A stretch of 64,000 nucleotides of DNA from Gadus chalcogrammus (GCF_026213295.1 NC_079426.1:22399535-22463534), one strand, 5' to 3'; counted from the stretch's first letter, positions 10,322 to 23,003 are shown. A program made the numbers and translations. The notes: a model not told the origin generated them from the letters alone.

Positions 10322-11649
10322 GACACAGCGCGAACTTCCAAGACTTTTCAAAATAAAAACACAAACACCACATATACCACAGATGCTATAGGGTCTAGCA
10401 TATAACCGCATTATCTGATTACCGTTTAATGTAACAGTAAGCTGGAAAAATTGAAACACTCCAAAAATAAAAACGATAACACTTTTTGCTTGGATTTGTT
10501 TGTTTTTATTAGCAGTTTATTTGTTTACATTAGCGTGTAGAGACTACCGAAAGCGGGACATTTTCAAATTCAAAATTCAAAATTCCAAAAAACTTTATTT
10601 GTCCCCAGGGGGCAATTGAGGGCACATAGCAGCAGCATTACAACGGACAGGGCCATGTCCAAACAAAAAAAAATTGCGATGAAAGCAATATCCGGAGTTT
10701 GAGATCTCAATCATGGGATATTGCCCACTATCCCGAGATAGTGGACCAATCAAATTGCGCCATCTTAGGAGGTTCACGCGTAGCATATACTTAAGCAATC
10801 GATCACGACAGGCTGTGGTATGTGCTCATTATACCACCCTTCACAGTGGTATAATGAGCACATACCACTGACTGAAGTGATCTTTATGGCCAAACGAAAG
10901 TCATAGACACACTACATTTAAAAAGAAACCAAGAAAGTCAAAGTAGCCGTTTTATTAAAGGATACAAAAAAGTAGTCCCTCATGGCTGCCTTCCAAATGC
11001 ACGACGGTCGCTATCCAACACACTTTAGCGTCCCTCCGAGAGAAGGCTCGGCTAGAGCGGTTCGCCGGGAATTTATCCTATGGAGCAGTTCACTCACCGT
11101 GTGCCTAAGCTGTCGTTAGTCTCTCCATCGCCTTGCTCACTCCCGGAGTAACAACATTTACGTCATTTCCATCATCCAACATATGTTTTACTTTGTAACT
11201 GTTTCTACTTCCAGGCGCGGAGTGATATGCAAACTTTCACAAAATGATCGGGCGTCATAGCAGTTATGTATACGCTCATTATACAACAGTTAGGAACCAA
11301 TCAGATCGCTGGATTTAAGCCCCCCGTTGTATAATAATTCTACATATCCCTGTATAGATACATCTCTATATATATCCATATCACTCTATTAATGTATATG
11401 TACAAGCATATGTATATGTTTATCTTCATCTACTGTATATCTATGTATCTATCACTTCTCATCGCATGGTATGGGCACCACTAAATTCGCCTTTCTATTA
11501 CAGGGAATGCGATCGTGGACTTCTTGAATGCAACAATAATAATAATATTATAAATAACAGTTAATCAACTGTGACAACTTCCATCGAGGCTCACACTCAG
11601 AAGAGATCAAAAACACAACAGTCAAAACAGTTGGCAACAACTGTTTTGC
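10322..11649. other. Non-coding stretch with LINE/SINE-like tail and hairpins
   Basis: No gene found. At 10562-10650 there is a triplicated aaattcaaa followed by an actttatttgtccccaggg block resembling the 3' tail of fish LINE/SINE elements in reverse. Around 11270-11340 a degenerate repeat resembles the hairpin at 10815 (gctcattata and gtataat blocks). The remainder to 11520 is AT-rich. Confidence 0.45.
10815..10868. repeat. Perfect 23 bp inverted repeat, 8 bp loop
   Basis: Arms 10815-10837 and 10846-10868 are exact reverse complements around the loop ccttcaca. This is a strong cruciform/hairpin candidate and may be the remnant of a small MITE. Confidence 0.9.
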
Positions 11650-12605
11650 CTTCTAAAGTACTAGAAGGCACGATGACCATCATTCCATGCATTCCTGTGG
11701 TTGGCAGAGAGTAATTGAGTAACTATCAGGAAGACCCCAGTAACCCAGAACTCCAGTCGTTACAGGGTCGCTACACTTCCCCCTCAAGAGATATATCCAC
11801 GAGTGACCAAACAAAGTCTCAGGAGCGATCTGGAAACCACCTCTGCCTTCACGGGCCTGGGGACAAGGGAACAGGTACAGGGGATTCAAACGCAGGATGG
11901 GGGGATGATAAAGAGGGAACCGGAAACACCGTCACCAGGGCGTCCTGCGTTTCCTCAGGGGGCTGAGCAGGATGTGAGGGGAGAAGGAGTGGGAGGCAAT
12001 AACAGTGTTACAGAGCCCCCCTCTGTTAGGAGCTAGTCGGTCTCTATTTACCTTCCTCCCCTGGGGAAGGAACCCGCTGCACCCTGTAAACAACCTCGTC
12101 CAACTTCTCCAGTACTCTGCAGTGATCCACCCACTGGCTGTCAAGCTTAGGAAGCTGGCCCTTCTTCCACTGGGGGCTGTGGACCCAGACTAGCTCTGCC
12201 GGTGTGTGTGCCTCACACCGGCAAACTGAGGCGATCCTGAAGCCTCCACCAGGACATCCACTATCGTCTCTGCCTCCTTGTCTTGGAGGGAGAACGCCTA
12301 TGGCCACTTCCTGAAATTGTCTATGGCGGAGAGGGATGGAGGTAACTCCTGAGTGAAGCTACTGATCCACTGCATCCAGCCTCACTCTTTCCATTGGTAC
12401 CCCCACTGGAAACTGTTGTGTGGTGCAAGCAAGGTGGGCCCTTGCTTGACGTACAGGGGTAACAGCGGCGGCAAAAGTCTGCAACGTTTCTCCTGAACTG
12501 AGCCCAGTAAAAGCTCTGGCGGAGATGGCAGTTTGTCTTTGTGACTCGAAAGTGCCCTGACCCTGCTGCTCCATGCATGGACTTAAGCAGGCCCCTGGGG
12601 ACCAC
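11650..12605 (-). pseudogene. Gypsy B remnant: integrase pieces, PPT and 3' LTR edge
   Basis: Reading leftward: an integrase HHCC zinc domain at 12605-12400 (HGAAGSGHF and CRRCYPC blocks), a gap, then the post-core region at 12307-12044 with the VWVHSPQWKKG and KLDSQWVD blocks of fish Gypsy integrases. The core between them is deleted. A minus-strand polypurine tract lies at 11776-11787 next to a TGTAGCGACC LTR start at 11775; the LTR continues left to perhaps 11650, without a clear outer end. No chromodomain was seen in this family. Confidence 0.7.
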
Positions 12606-12661
12606 TACCTGTAACCTCTCCTACCCCGCGGCTGGCTCCTTTCATGCCTGCTGCATCACAC

Positions 12662-13060
12662 TCATGCAGGCGTAGAGCCCCAAACGTGGATCACAGCCTC
12701 ATGGTCTTCATTGAGAACACGGCCGCCTCTTCCAAGGGTGGTCGTTGCTGTGCCATCACCACCCGTCTGTCCTGTCCTGTCCTGCTGCTGTGCCCCCCCG
12801 GACTGCTCCTCCGGCCCGTACCCCTCCCAGTCCACCAGAAACTGGAACCCCCTACCCCGCCTGCGTACAATCAACAGTTCCCGGACAGAATAGGCCGGGT
12901 GGTCATCGATGAGCCGGGGGGGTGGAGGGGGTTTGGCCGGAGGATTGAGAAAGCTGGTAGAAACAGGCTTTAGAAGTGAAACGTGGAAGACTGGATGGAC
13001 GTTGAGCGCAGGGGGTAGCTTGAGCTTGATAGCACACAGATTAATGATACCCGAAATCAC
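12662..13060 (-). pseudogene. Sushi-type integrase C-terminus with chromodomain
   Basis: A 132-residue frame. It has the [12 protein letters not shown] block preceding the tail, a proline-rich linker, then a chromodomain start ([20 protein letters not shown] followed by DWEGYGPEE). The end of the domain is out of frame. In chromoviruses this domain steers integration to modified histones; the presence of the aromatic Y and W positions fits a binding cage, but the protein is broken. Confidence 0.78.
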
Positions 13061-13079
13061 ATACGGACCAATGTACTTA

Positions 13080-13658
13080 TTACACGGTGTCCCGAGAGGA
13101 GAGCAAGACGCTCTGCCCCACCTGGTAGTCGGGAGCAGGAGTGCGGTGACGGTCCGCCAGCTGCCGGTTCCGGGCCGCCGTGCGCGTGAGTGCCTCCCTC
13201 GCCTCGCGCCACACCCGGCGGATGCATCGGAGATGTTCCTCGACTGACGGGACTGCCACCTCTGTCTCCTGCACCGGGAAGAGTGGGGGCTGGAAGCCCA
13301 TAGACATATGGAAGGGAGAAATACCTGTGGTGGAGCAGACCAGAGAGTTCCTTGCGTATTCGATCCACGGCAGATGAGTGGACCAGGAGACAGGGTGTTT
13401 GATGGCGACGCAACTTAATGCCGACCCGAGGTCCTGGTTAGCTCACTCCGTCTGGCCGTCAGTCTGTGGGTGGTAGCTGGAGGAGAGGATGGCCGACGCC
13501 CCTAACGCCTGACAAAACGCCTTCCAAACTCGTGAGGAGAACTGCGGTTCCCGGTCCAACACATTGTCCTGGGGGATACCATGGCGCTGGAACACGTGCA
13601 GAACAAGCAGGTTCGCCGTCTCCAGAGCTGAGGGGAGTTTTGAAAAACCGATCGACAA
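13080..13658 (-). pseudogene. Sushi-type integrase core and tether, frameshifted
   Basis: The frame at 13658-13443 carries [13 protein letters not shown] and the [10 protein letters not shown] block that contains the catalytic Glu. The second Asp position reads DREPQFSS instead of the usual D-R-G. The frame at 13307-13080 contains the MGFQPPLFP and [15 protein letters not shown] blocks of the C-terminal part. The two are in different phases. Confidence 0.72.
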
Positions 13659-13689
13659 TAGTCAGTACGACCGTCTCTAATACGGTCGG

Positions 13690-14314
13690 TTAGTCCCCTC
13701 AAAAAAACGCTCTGTAAAGCCGTCTCATCCCACCCACTCTCCGCCCAAGAATACGGAAACTTAATGCGAACTGAGCGACAGAGTCCGAGCCCTGACGCAG
13801 GGAGAGAAGTCGGCTGCTGGCTTCCTTTCCCCGAACCGGCATAGGACAGCGCGAGAGAGGGTCTATTAATAGAGCTCGCTACCACCCAGTCGGCGGCCTG
13901 GTCTGACAACAGACTCATCATAAAAGCCTTAGTCCTGTCACTGACGTAAGACAACGGCTGCTGTTCAAAAACTAGGGTGCACTGGTGTAAAAATTGCCTA
14001 CAACGGCCTAACTCCCCCGCATACCTGACCGGAGTAGGAATAAACGGTTTGTGGGGCTGGCTGGGCGAGGAAACGGGCGTCGCAGCAGGGAAGTCCAACG
14101 CGGAGGAGACTGCCGGTCCATGGCGCGAGACGGGAGCGGCGAGGGAGGAGACCTGGGAACCAATCTGCTCCATACGGGCTCCCAGCTCTGACATGCCGGC
14201 GGAGAAACCTCGAAGAACCTCGGAAAACTGCTGTAACGCGGCGTCGTGTTGACCGATCCTCGTGCCCTGCGAGGTCAACGTGTGCCGAACCTTCTCTGAC
14301 TCCGCGGGGTCCAT
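13690..14314 (-). pseudogene. Sushi-type gag, 3' truncated
   Basis: The start at 14314 gives an MDPAESEKV N-terminus, as in Sushi-family gag, directly after the PBS. A heptad-rich N-terminal helix follows, then capsid blocks (QPLSYVSDRTKAFMMSLLS near residues 117-135; [13 protein letters not shown] near residue 205). At about 13690 the reading continues into integrase sequence in another phase, so the nucleocapsid knuckle and all of protease-RT-RNase H are missing. Confidence 0.78.
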
Positions 14315-14318
14315 GTTG

Positions 14319-14330
14319 GCCAGATTATTC
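14319..14330 (-). promoter_or_regulatory. Self-priming PBS of Sushi-type element
   Basis: Minus strand GAATAATCTGGC, directly inside the LTR, is the exact complement of an LTR segment at 14624-14635. Pairing extends to 15 nt when the first LTR bases are included. Tf1/Sushi elements prime from their own mRNA 5' end, so the segment at 14635 would mark the start of R. Confidence 0.8.
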
Positions 14331-14789
14331 TGTTACGGTTAGCGGAAATGTTAGTTTGGACCCTCGATGCAGAGACAGGGACAGTACGGACAATCCACGG
14401 TTTATTGTCAAAAAGGGGAACTCAAAATATATCCAGCGGGCAAGGCGAAGACAGAGGCGGGTAGGCGTAGCTGGTGGAGGCACCGGAGAATGCTGCGGTC
14501 CGGTAGTAATCCGCTGGCGAGGAACTAGCTACTGGCGAAAAGATCACACAACGTTTAGGAATAACAAAATCTGGTCAGGGTATCGGAGGTCAATGTACAC
14601 TCGCCAAAATACCGAATGAGACAGAATAATCTGGCGCCGACGAGAAGTCCCCGCCAGGTTTAAGAAAGAGTGTGTGATTTGTTGATGAGGTCCAGGTGTG
14701 CCACGTTGCGGTGCCCAGCTCCGCTCGCCACGCCCCGCACCTGTCTAAGAACCAATGCCTGTGGAGCAAATCATAGAACAACCGTGACA
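14331..14789 (-). repeat. 5' LTR of Sushi-type element
   Basis: 459 bp with TGTCACGG (minus strand, from 14789) and CCGTAACA ends. A TTAAA lies about 30 bp upstream of the predicted transcript start at 14635, and a CAATAAACC polyadenylation signal is near 14400. No matching 3' LTR is present in the window. Confidence 0.78.
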
Positions 14790-15431
<642 letters not shown>

Positions 15432-15594
15432 TAAGCACTCATATCCCTCCCACGCACACATGTGACGCACACACAGACACACACAAAGATGTCTCAATCA
15501 CCCAATTCATTATAACTCTCTGAGTCACATGTCTGACCACACAGACACTATAATGCTGAATCTTACCTTTCACTTTTTTGTCCTTCTATTCCAG

Positions 15595-15677
15595 ATCCAA
15601 CGACAGCTTTCAGCTGATCTACTGTAAACTGGCGGTCTGGACCTGGAGCATGTTGCAATTCCCACTACATCTATCTG
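15595..15677 (+). CDS. tmem26: tmem26 internal exon
   Basis: 83 bp exon between ttctattccag and gtcagt. It joins the preceding exon in phase and leaves one base for the next. It encodes the LIYCKLAVWTWSMLQFPLHL segment, the conserved VWTWSMLQFPL block of TMEM26. The intron upstream is only 164 bp; the one downstream is 5.7 kb and transposon-filled. Confidence 0.9.
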
Positions 15678-16302
15678 GTCAGTGTGTGTGTGTTTGTACT
15701 TCAGCGAAGTTCTAAATTGATTGTTTAAATTGTCCCAGATCGGGAGAGGCAAATCACCAAAACATCATAATTGCTAGAGTTATTGGTGTACACGGAGCAT
15801 ATGTCTACAATTAAACACATAAACAAAGAATGTAAACGTGTGCACATCTTGGGACAACCTCACCAATCCGATCTGGGGAATTAAATAAAGACTGGACCCA
15901 GCCCTTCTGTGTGTTGCTTCCTCTAGCGAACGGGGTCGACACAAAGCAGGAAGGACGACTGTAAAGTCTGCATTCACTTTTCTTTGTTGTGTCATATTTA
16001 ATTGTGAACATGTGCTTCTTCTGCACCATTAACTCTACCGAAGCAATGATGATGTTTGAGTTAATAGCCTCTCCCGTTCTGGGACGATTTAAACTATCAG
16101 TTTTTACTTGGCAAAGTCAAACTGTTTAGTGGATATTAAGTGCCTTTATATTTACTGAATTATCCATTTGTATTAATATTCGTACTCCCTGAACCTGGCT
16201 AAGCTTGTTTATTTTTCTTGGTAAGGGGACAGATATGTAAGGGGGGCTTTCAGTAGTTTAGAAGCTTGTATTATTAAGTGAGTTTGTTTTTGTAAACGAT
16301 TT
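15678..16302. other. tmem26 intron, unassigned part
   Basis: Starts with the donor and a short (GT)n run. No coding potential is supported; short open frames here have no family features. Confidence 0.5.
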
Positions 16303-16999
16303 AGGGCGTATTCACACCTGCCTTGTTTGGTTCGAACCAAACCCAAAAAATCGCTGGTGCAGACCTTTTGGGCTGGTGTGAATACAAACAATCCAACTCT
16401 GGTGCCGACCAAACAGCCGGTCCGAGACCTAGCCGGAGAGGTGGTCTCGGTTCGCTTCCAAACGAACCCTGGTGCGGTGTTATGTTGGGTGTCCAGTAAT
16501 AACCAACACGAACGCGTTACTTTCCAGCCAACTCTTTATCTCCGTTCTTGTATCAACATACACTACATTCTTCTTCTCCTCCTCTCGCCTCTATCCGTCT
16601 GCATTACTACGCCACCTAAAGGCTGTACAATTCAACTGACATAACTGTATGAGTAACTCAATGCAGAAGTGAACACAACATGCGGTTCGCTTGAGATGTG
16701 AATGCGACCGCGCTCGGTCCGACCCAGTTCTAAAAATAATATGCCTTTTTGGACGCAACAGACTCCCTTGCTGCTTGTTTATTTGTTTATATTGTTTGAT
16801 TAGCTCGGTAAATTGAATGATCAACATGTAGCGACTACATTATGGGTTTGTGTTCCCATCTTACTGGGAGTGATCGAGTGGGAGGGAACTGACTATGAGT
16901 CACGGGGTCTAGGGGGACGTTTTAGGTGGTTGCACGAGTTGTTCTAGCCATGCACTGTGAGTGATTGTTCTGCTCTGTTTTTTGGATTAAAACGGTTAT

Positions 17000-17699
17000 A
17001 ATTACGTTGAGGACGTCCCTTCGGCCTGAGGAACCGGGCGCAGACCTTCCAACGCCTCATGCACTCGTGCTCCAGGACCTGCCCTTCCACTTCGTCTACT
17101 TGGATGACATCCTCGTCGCGAGCACCACAGAAGAGGAGCACCTGTCCCACCTCTTGACCCTCTTCATGCGGCTCAGCCAACATGGGCTGATTGTCAATAC
17201 GGCAAAGTTCGGACGGGACACCCTTGACTTTCTCGGCCTTCAGGTCTCCGCAGAGGGTGTGATTCCCCTTCCCTCGAAGGTGGAAGCTGTTGCAGCCTTC
17301 CCACGCCCCTGCACAGTCAGCGAGCTCAAGGGGTTCATCGGGATGGTGACTTTCTACTATCGCTTCCTCCACCACATAGCTCACATCCTGCAGCCGCTGT
17401 ACGAGGCCCAGAAGGGCAAGGCTCTGAAGCAACTGGTCGACTGGATGGCGGAACGTGTCAAGGCCTTCCAGGACACCAAGGCGGCCCTGGCCCGCGCGGC
17501 CATGTTGGCCCACCCCTCACCCTCTGCGCCCACTGCTCTCACCACGGACGCATCAGACTTTGCCGTTGGGGCAGTGTACGAGCAGTGGGTTGGGGGTGCC
17601 TGGCAGCCACTCGCGATCTTCAGCCGCCAGCTGTCTCCCAGAGAGCGCAAGTACAGCACCTTCGACAGAGAGCTCCTCGGGCTGTGGCTCGCGGTCTAA
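17000..17699 (+). pseudogene. Gypsy D RT palm remainder and RNase H
   Basis: Frame opening inside RT: TFQRLM-type block, then the catalytic YLDDILVAS motif near 17100, the thumb GFIGMVTFYYRFLHH block and RNase H start LTTDASDFAVGAV near 17555. It ends at a stop at 17697 just after the YSTFDRELLGLWLAV block. Confidence 0.85.
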
Positions 17700-18489
17700 C
17701 ACTTTTTTACTGGAAGGCTGTGAGTTTACACACGCCATGTCCAAGACAGCGGAGCTGTGGTCCGACCGCCAGCAGCGCCAACTCTCCTACATCTCCGAGT
17801 TCACCACAGACATCCAGCACGTGGCTGGGAAGTCCAACGTGGTCGCGGATTGTCTCTCCAGGGCGTTGGTCGGTGCGGTCCAGCTGAACTTGGACTACTT
17901 CCGCATGGCTGTGGATCAGGCCGCCGACCCCTCCATCCAAGCTCTAAAGTCGTCGAACACAGGGCTGCACCTGGAGGTGGTGCTCTTCAGTGATACAGGG
18001 GCCAAGCTCCTGTGCGACGTTTCCACGGGTCAGCCAAGGCCTGTAGTCCCCGCCAACTGGAGACGCCCCGTCTTCGAGGCGGTACACAGCTTGTCTCACC
18101 CAGTTAGGAAACCGTCCTCACGGCTGGTGTCAGAGAAGTTCGTCTGGCACGGGCTCAAGAGGGATGTGAGGGCCTGGGTCGACACTTGCAATGCCTGTCA
18201 ACGCGCCAAGGTGCATCGCCATGTCAAGGCCCCGCTGGAACAGTTCTCGGTGCCCGAGCGGAGGTTCGACCATGTCAACGTGGACCTGGTGGGACCCCTG
18301 CCCCCGCACGGCTTCACCTACCTCTTTACCATGGTGGACAGGACGACGCGCTGGCCGGAGGCAGTCCCGCTCTCCTCAACGACAGCCCCCAACTTGGCCC
18401 GGGCGTTCATCGCGGTGTGGGTCTCCCGCTACGGCACTCCTGCTGACCTCTCCTTTGACTGTGGCCCGCAGTTTACTTCGGAGCTGTGA
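17700..18489 (+). pseudogene. Gypsy D RNase H end, integrase zinc and core
   Basis: In the shifted frame: the HVAGKSNVVADCLSRAL end of RNase H near 17820, a degenerate HHCC zinc domain ending CNACQRAKV near 18190, then the integrase core from VDLVGPLPP (first Asp) near 18275 to the FDCGPQFTSEL block (second Asp) at 18455-18487. A stop truncates it there. Confidence 0.82.
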
Positions 18490-19235
18490 GCGGCGGTGGC
18501 GGAGAATCTGAGGGTCAAGCTCCACCACACTACCTTGTTGAGCGCTTTCATCGCTCCGTGAAGGCCGCCCTTCGAGCCATTCTCACGGACAGCAACTTGC
18601 TCAACAAACTGCCGTGGGTCATGCTGGGGCTCAGGACAGCGCCCAAGGAGGACCTCCGGTCATCGTCGGCCGTGCTGGTGTTCAGACAGCCGCTGCGGGT
18701 CCCTGGTGACTTCATCCCCAAGTCGACAGAGCCCTGGTCTGCCTCCGCTCAGCGCACCTCCTTGCTGGACGGCGCCAAGACCTTCGCCCCGGTCCCGACC
18801 ACGCGGCATGGCGTCCCTGCTTCGTGGGTGTCCCCGGAGCTGCAGCCAGCAGGTTATGCTTTCATCCGCCACGACGGCCACTGGATTCCACTACGACCTC
18901 CCTATGATGGGCCCTTCCGTGTCATCGAGGCAGGAGCCAAGAGCTTCATGGTTGACGTGGGGGGTAAGCCTGAGTGTGTGTCTGTTGATCGCTTTAAACC
19001 GGCTCACTTGGACCTTGAACTGCCCCCAGACTTGGCTCTGCCACCATTCAGGGGCCGCCCCCCCCCCCGTCCTGCCCCCACTGCCACGCCGTGGCCGTCC
19101 CCCCCTCCAACCCCTACAAGCCGCCACAGCTTGCGGCCCTCCGGTCGTCGCTGCCCCCAGCCCCGCCCAACAAGAGGATGTGATGGACGATGTCACGCCT
19201 TCTCCCGCACCTCCAGACTTTGCCTACAGTTGTAG
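18490..19235 (+). pseudogene. Gypsy D integrase C-terminal half
   Basis: Continues in another phase with the ERFHRSVKAALRA block that carries the catalytic Glu, but the H-P-Q-x-N-G stretch just before it is missing. The LPWVMLGLRTAPKEDL block, an SH3-like region and a proline-rich tail follow. It ends shortly before the 3' LTR. Confidence 0.78.
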
Positions 19236-19499
19236 GGGCCGGTCCATACGCCCGCCTCAACCTGGGGATTTTGAATATTGAGGTGAACACTGGGGGGGCT
19301 GGTGTAGTGACTACATTATGGGTGTGTGTTCCCCTCTTACTGGGAGTGATCAAGTGGGAGGGAACTGACTATGAGTATGGGGTCTAGGGTGACGTTTTAG
19401 GTGGTTGCACGAGTTGTTGTAGCCATGCACTGTGAGTGATTGATCTGCTCTGTTTTTTGGATTAAAAATGTTATAATTACGTTGCCTACGTCCTCCTTT

Positions 19500-19855
19500 T
19501 CCTCCGGCAGTACAAACATCACGTTATCAGACTGGCATGGCATTATCAGACTCGTTAAAAATGAGTTGTGGCTCAACATGAAGCGAAGAGGCGACAAAAT
19601 GTCTTTTGGATATTTGGGCAGACGCCAAGATATAAAGTATGTTGGAGAACGCTTATAAAAATTCCGATGCATTTTTAATACATTCAGTACAAGGATGGGG
19701 GAGAAGGCGTTCGAGCAGTCCGCGGATAGCATAACATCATAAAATCGACGTTCTGCCAAATGCCTCTGATACTCCAAAAGTACTGCAAATAACTGTATGA
19801 AACCAATCAGTATAAGCACAACGAGGGCAGCACGCTGAATCTCCATAATCTCCAT
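19500..19855 (-). pseudogene. Open frame in the AGGGCGTA transposon
   Basis: A minus-strand frame starting at 19855 (MEIMEIQR...) with a hydrophobic N-terminus, then an RRFYDVML block and several basic positions; it runs into the Gypsy D 3' LTR. It may be the amino end of the host transposon's product, cut off by the Gypsy insertion. No family motif was recognised. Confidence 0.35.
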
Positions 19856-20104
19856 ATTTTGTTCACCTTTCTTTTTTATGCGTTACCCCGTGTTACCCCG
19901 CCCCCCGACCGTCTTGTCAAATGATTGAACGATCCATGCACACACATGCGTTGTTGACAAATTCTGGGACTGTTGCGAAAAATTGCAATGTGAAAAGGAA
20001 CCGCACCAAACCAAAAAATAAACATTGCGTTTTGGTCCGGACCAAAGAGATCGAACTAAGGACTTTCCTTATGTGATTACGCCCTGACGCCCAGACTCTT
20101 TGGC

Positions 20105-20475
20105 AGGGTCACTGTTGTGACAGCGACCCTAACAATGCAGCATACTTTAACTGATACAGCTCTCCACAAATATCCTGAATGTGCCAAATATAATAACCTG
20201 TTATATATTTGCCGAACTGTTTTTGTCTTTTTTCTAATGACAGCTTCAACTTCAGTGGTAAACAGTGAATGGAGAGATGGTTGAACCATTACTGTTGGGG
20301 TCACCGGCAGGGTCACTGTTGTGACAGTGACCCTGCCGGTGACCCCAACAGTACCACTGAGGTTGAAGCTGTCATTAGAAAAAATACAAAAACAGTTAGG
20401 CAAATATATAACAGGACAGATTCAGGATATTTGTGGAGAGCTGTATCCGTTAAAGTATGCTGCATTGTTAGCCAC
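20105..20475. repeat. Foldback element with perfect central palindrome
   Basis: Imperfect arms of about 130-165 bp (20105-20275 against 20345-20475) surround a perfect 29 bp inverted repeat (20291-20319 and 20324-20352) with a 4-base loop. A shorter version of the same palindrome recurs at 20097-20128. No coding content. Confidence 0.85.
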
Positions 20476-20479
20476 CCTC

Positions 20480-21657
<1,178 letters not shown>

Positions 21658-22372
21658 AGACCCACATACATCATCACACACACACGCACAAACAAACACA
21701 ATCACAATCACACACATTCTAACTCACTCACCCAAACACAACACACACACACACACACACTCACTATCTCGCTCACTAACACATAGACACACAAATACAC
21801 ACCAGGGATGGAAATTAACTTTTTTGCCCACCAGCCACTGTGGCAGGTAGATTTAAAAATCTACCAGCCACTCATCTTTTTTACCAGCCACTTTTTATAC
21901 GCTATATATATTTTTTATATATGCGTACATTTTAAACAATATAATAGTAACAATAGATACGAAAAGTGTTTTCATACGCATCTTTTTTTCCATCAGAAGT
22001 GATTTTTACTGTAAGTGGGTTCTACCAAGGAACTGAGTTGAAAACGTTACACTCTTGCCGCATATGATAAACAATAAACAGGTATCTGCCATGTTAAGTC
22101 ATGTTTATTTCAATGGTGTTACGGTGACAAGTTTGGGGATATTTCATCGATACAAAGTATTTTCAATAAAAAACAAATTGACATATTAACAATAAAACAA
22201 CATGTATGGCTACACCATGATAAGTCAATTTGTTTTTTTTTATATTTACATGTGACTGCATACAAATGTGTCCACAGACATGGTAACTAACATATGATAG
22301 TAAGCATTATTGGCCCTTAACACTAATATTCAGAAAAACACTGCCTTAAAAGGCTATTGGCTTAAGCAATAC
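21658..22372. repeat. CA-rich microsatellite and unassigned AT-rich DNA
   Basis: 21660-21800 is an impure (CA)n tract. At 21830-21890 the phrase accagccact occurs three times next to an aaatctacc/ggtagattt inverted pair, possibly the end of a DNA transposon. 21900-22372 shows nothing recognisable. Confidence 0.55.
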
Positions 22373-22563
22373 CAAATGGATATGTTCAACAAAAAAATAA
22401 GGAATTGAAAGCTACTTACAATAGGCCTAGGCTACATTCATTTCCCCTGATGGCAGCAATGTTCCACTTTCCACAGTTGCTGCCATCAGGGGAAATGAAT
22501 GTAGCCTAGGCCTATTGTAAGTAGCTTTCAATTCCTTGATTTTTTGTTGAACATATCCATTTG
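22373..22563. repeat. Near-perfect 85 bp inverted repeat
   Basis: Arms 22373-22457 and 22477-22563 are almost exact reverse complements: caaatggatatg at the outside, ggcctaggctacattc in the middle, ctgatggcagcaa at the inside. The loop is about 20 bp. The arms are so similar that the structure is probably young. Confidence 0.88.
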
Positions 22564-22703
22564 TGATGACAATAGAAACTGAATATTTCTTCATGTGGAG
22601 AACCTCTCTAGATTCCCCAACAACCATACAGATTATTTCCTGTAGAAACCTATGGTGGGAACCGATACGCCCTCTCAACCACAAAATGTTTGAGTCACTT
22701 CTA

Positions 22704-23003
22704 TGGAAGTAAATCTGTGCCATCGGATTTTGAAAAAAAAAGCCATTGAACTCTAAGCACTAATTTTTTATGCATTGAAATAACGTATTGGATTTGAATT
22801 GAACTCTTATTCAGCTTTATTTTTCAATGTTAAAAATTCAAAATCAAAGATTCAACGTCAAAAACTTTAACGTGGGGACGTTGATTACGTTGAAATTCAA
22901 ATCCAGATACGTTATTTCAATGCATAAATATTCAGTGCTTAGAATTCAATTTTTTTTTCAATTTTTATTTTTTTATAAATCCGATGGCACAGATTTACTT
23001 CCA
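22704..23003. mobile_element. MITE with TA target duplication
   Basis: 300 bp with about 105 bp terminal inverted repeats starting TGGAAGTAAATCTG, flanked by TA on both sides (22702-22703, 23004-23005). No coding capacity. TA duplication points to a Tc1/mariner-type mobiliser. Confidence 0.78.

Larger units (their letters stand above)
12620..14789 (-). mobile_element. Sushi-type chromovirus (Ty3/Gypsy C), internally deleted
   Basis: Minus-strand order: 5' LTR (14331-14789), self-priming PBS (14319-14330), gag (14314 to about 13690), integrase core (13690-13440), integrase C-terminal region (13307-13080) and a chromodomain (about 12900-12780). Protease, RT and RNase H are absent: gag joins integrase directly near 13690. 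No 3' LTR was found; Gypsy B follows instead, so the 3' end was lost in the fusion. Confidence 0.8.
16827..19490 (+). mobile_element. Ty3/Gypsy element D, deleted, between two LTRs
   Basis: Direct repeats 16827-17001 and 19303-19485 both start TGTAGYGACTACATTATGGG and end near ttataattacgttg. The left LTR joins the middle of RT directly (near 17000), with a short acgtcc homology at the junction, so gag, protease and the front of RT are deleted. The polyprotein frame is broken at about 17699 and 18489. Confidence 0.82.
16303..20085. mobile_element. DNA transposon with AGGGCGTA ends, hosting a Gypsy element
   Basis: The left end AGGGCGTATTCACA (16303) and the right end, which reads AGGGCGTAATCACA on the minus strand from 20085, form imperfect terminal inverted repeats. 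Both subterminal regions contain ggttcgaacc/ggtccggacc palindromes. Gypsy D (16827-19490) lies inside. A minus-strand frame at 19855 to about 19500 may be part of its coding region. No clean target duplication was seen. PIF/Harbinger or hAT are both possible. Confidence 0.55.

Noticed and set aside
19397..19500. Extension of the minus-strand frame into the Gypsy D 3' LTR
   Set aside because: This part is LTR sequence read in reverse, so it is not part of the original gene.
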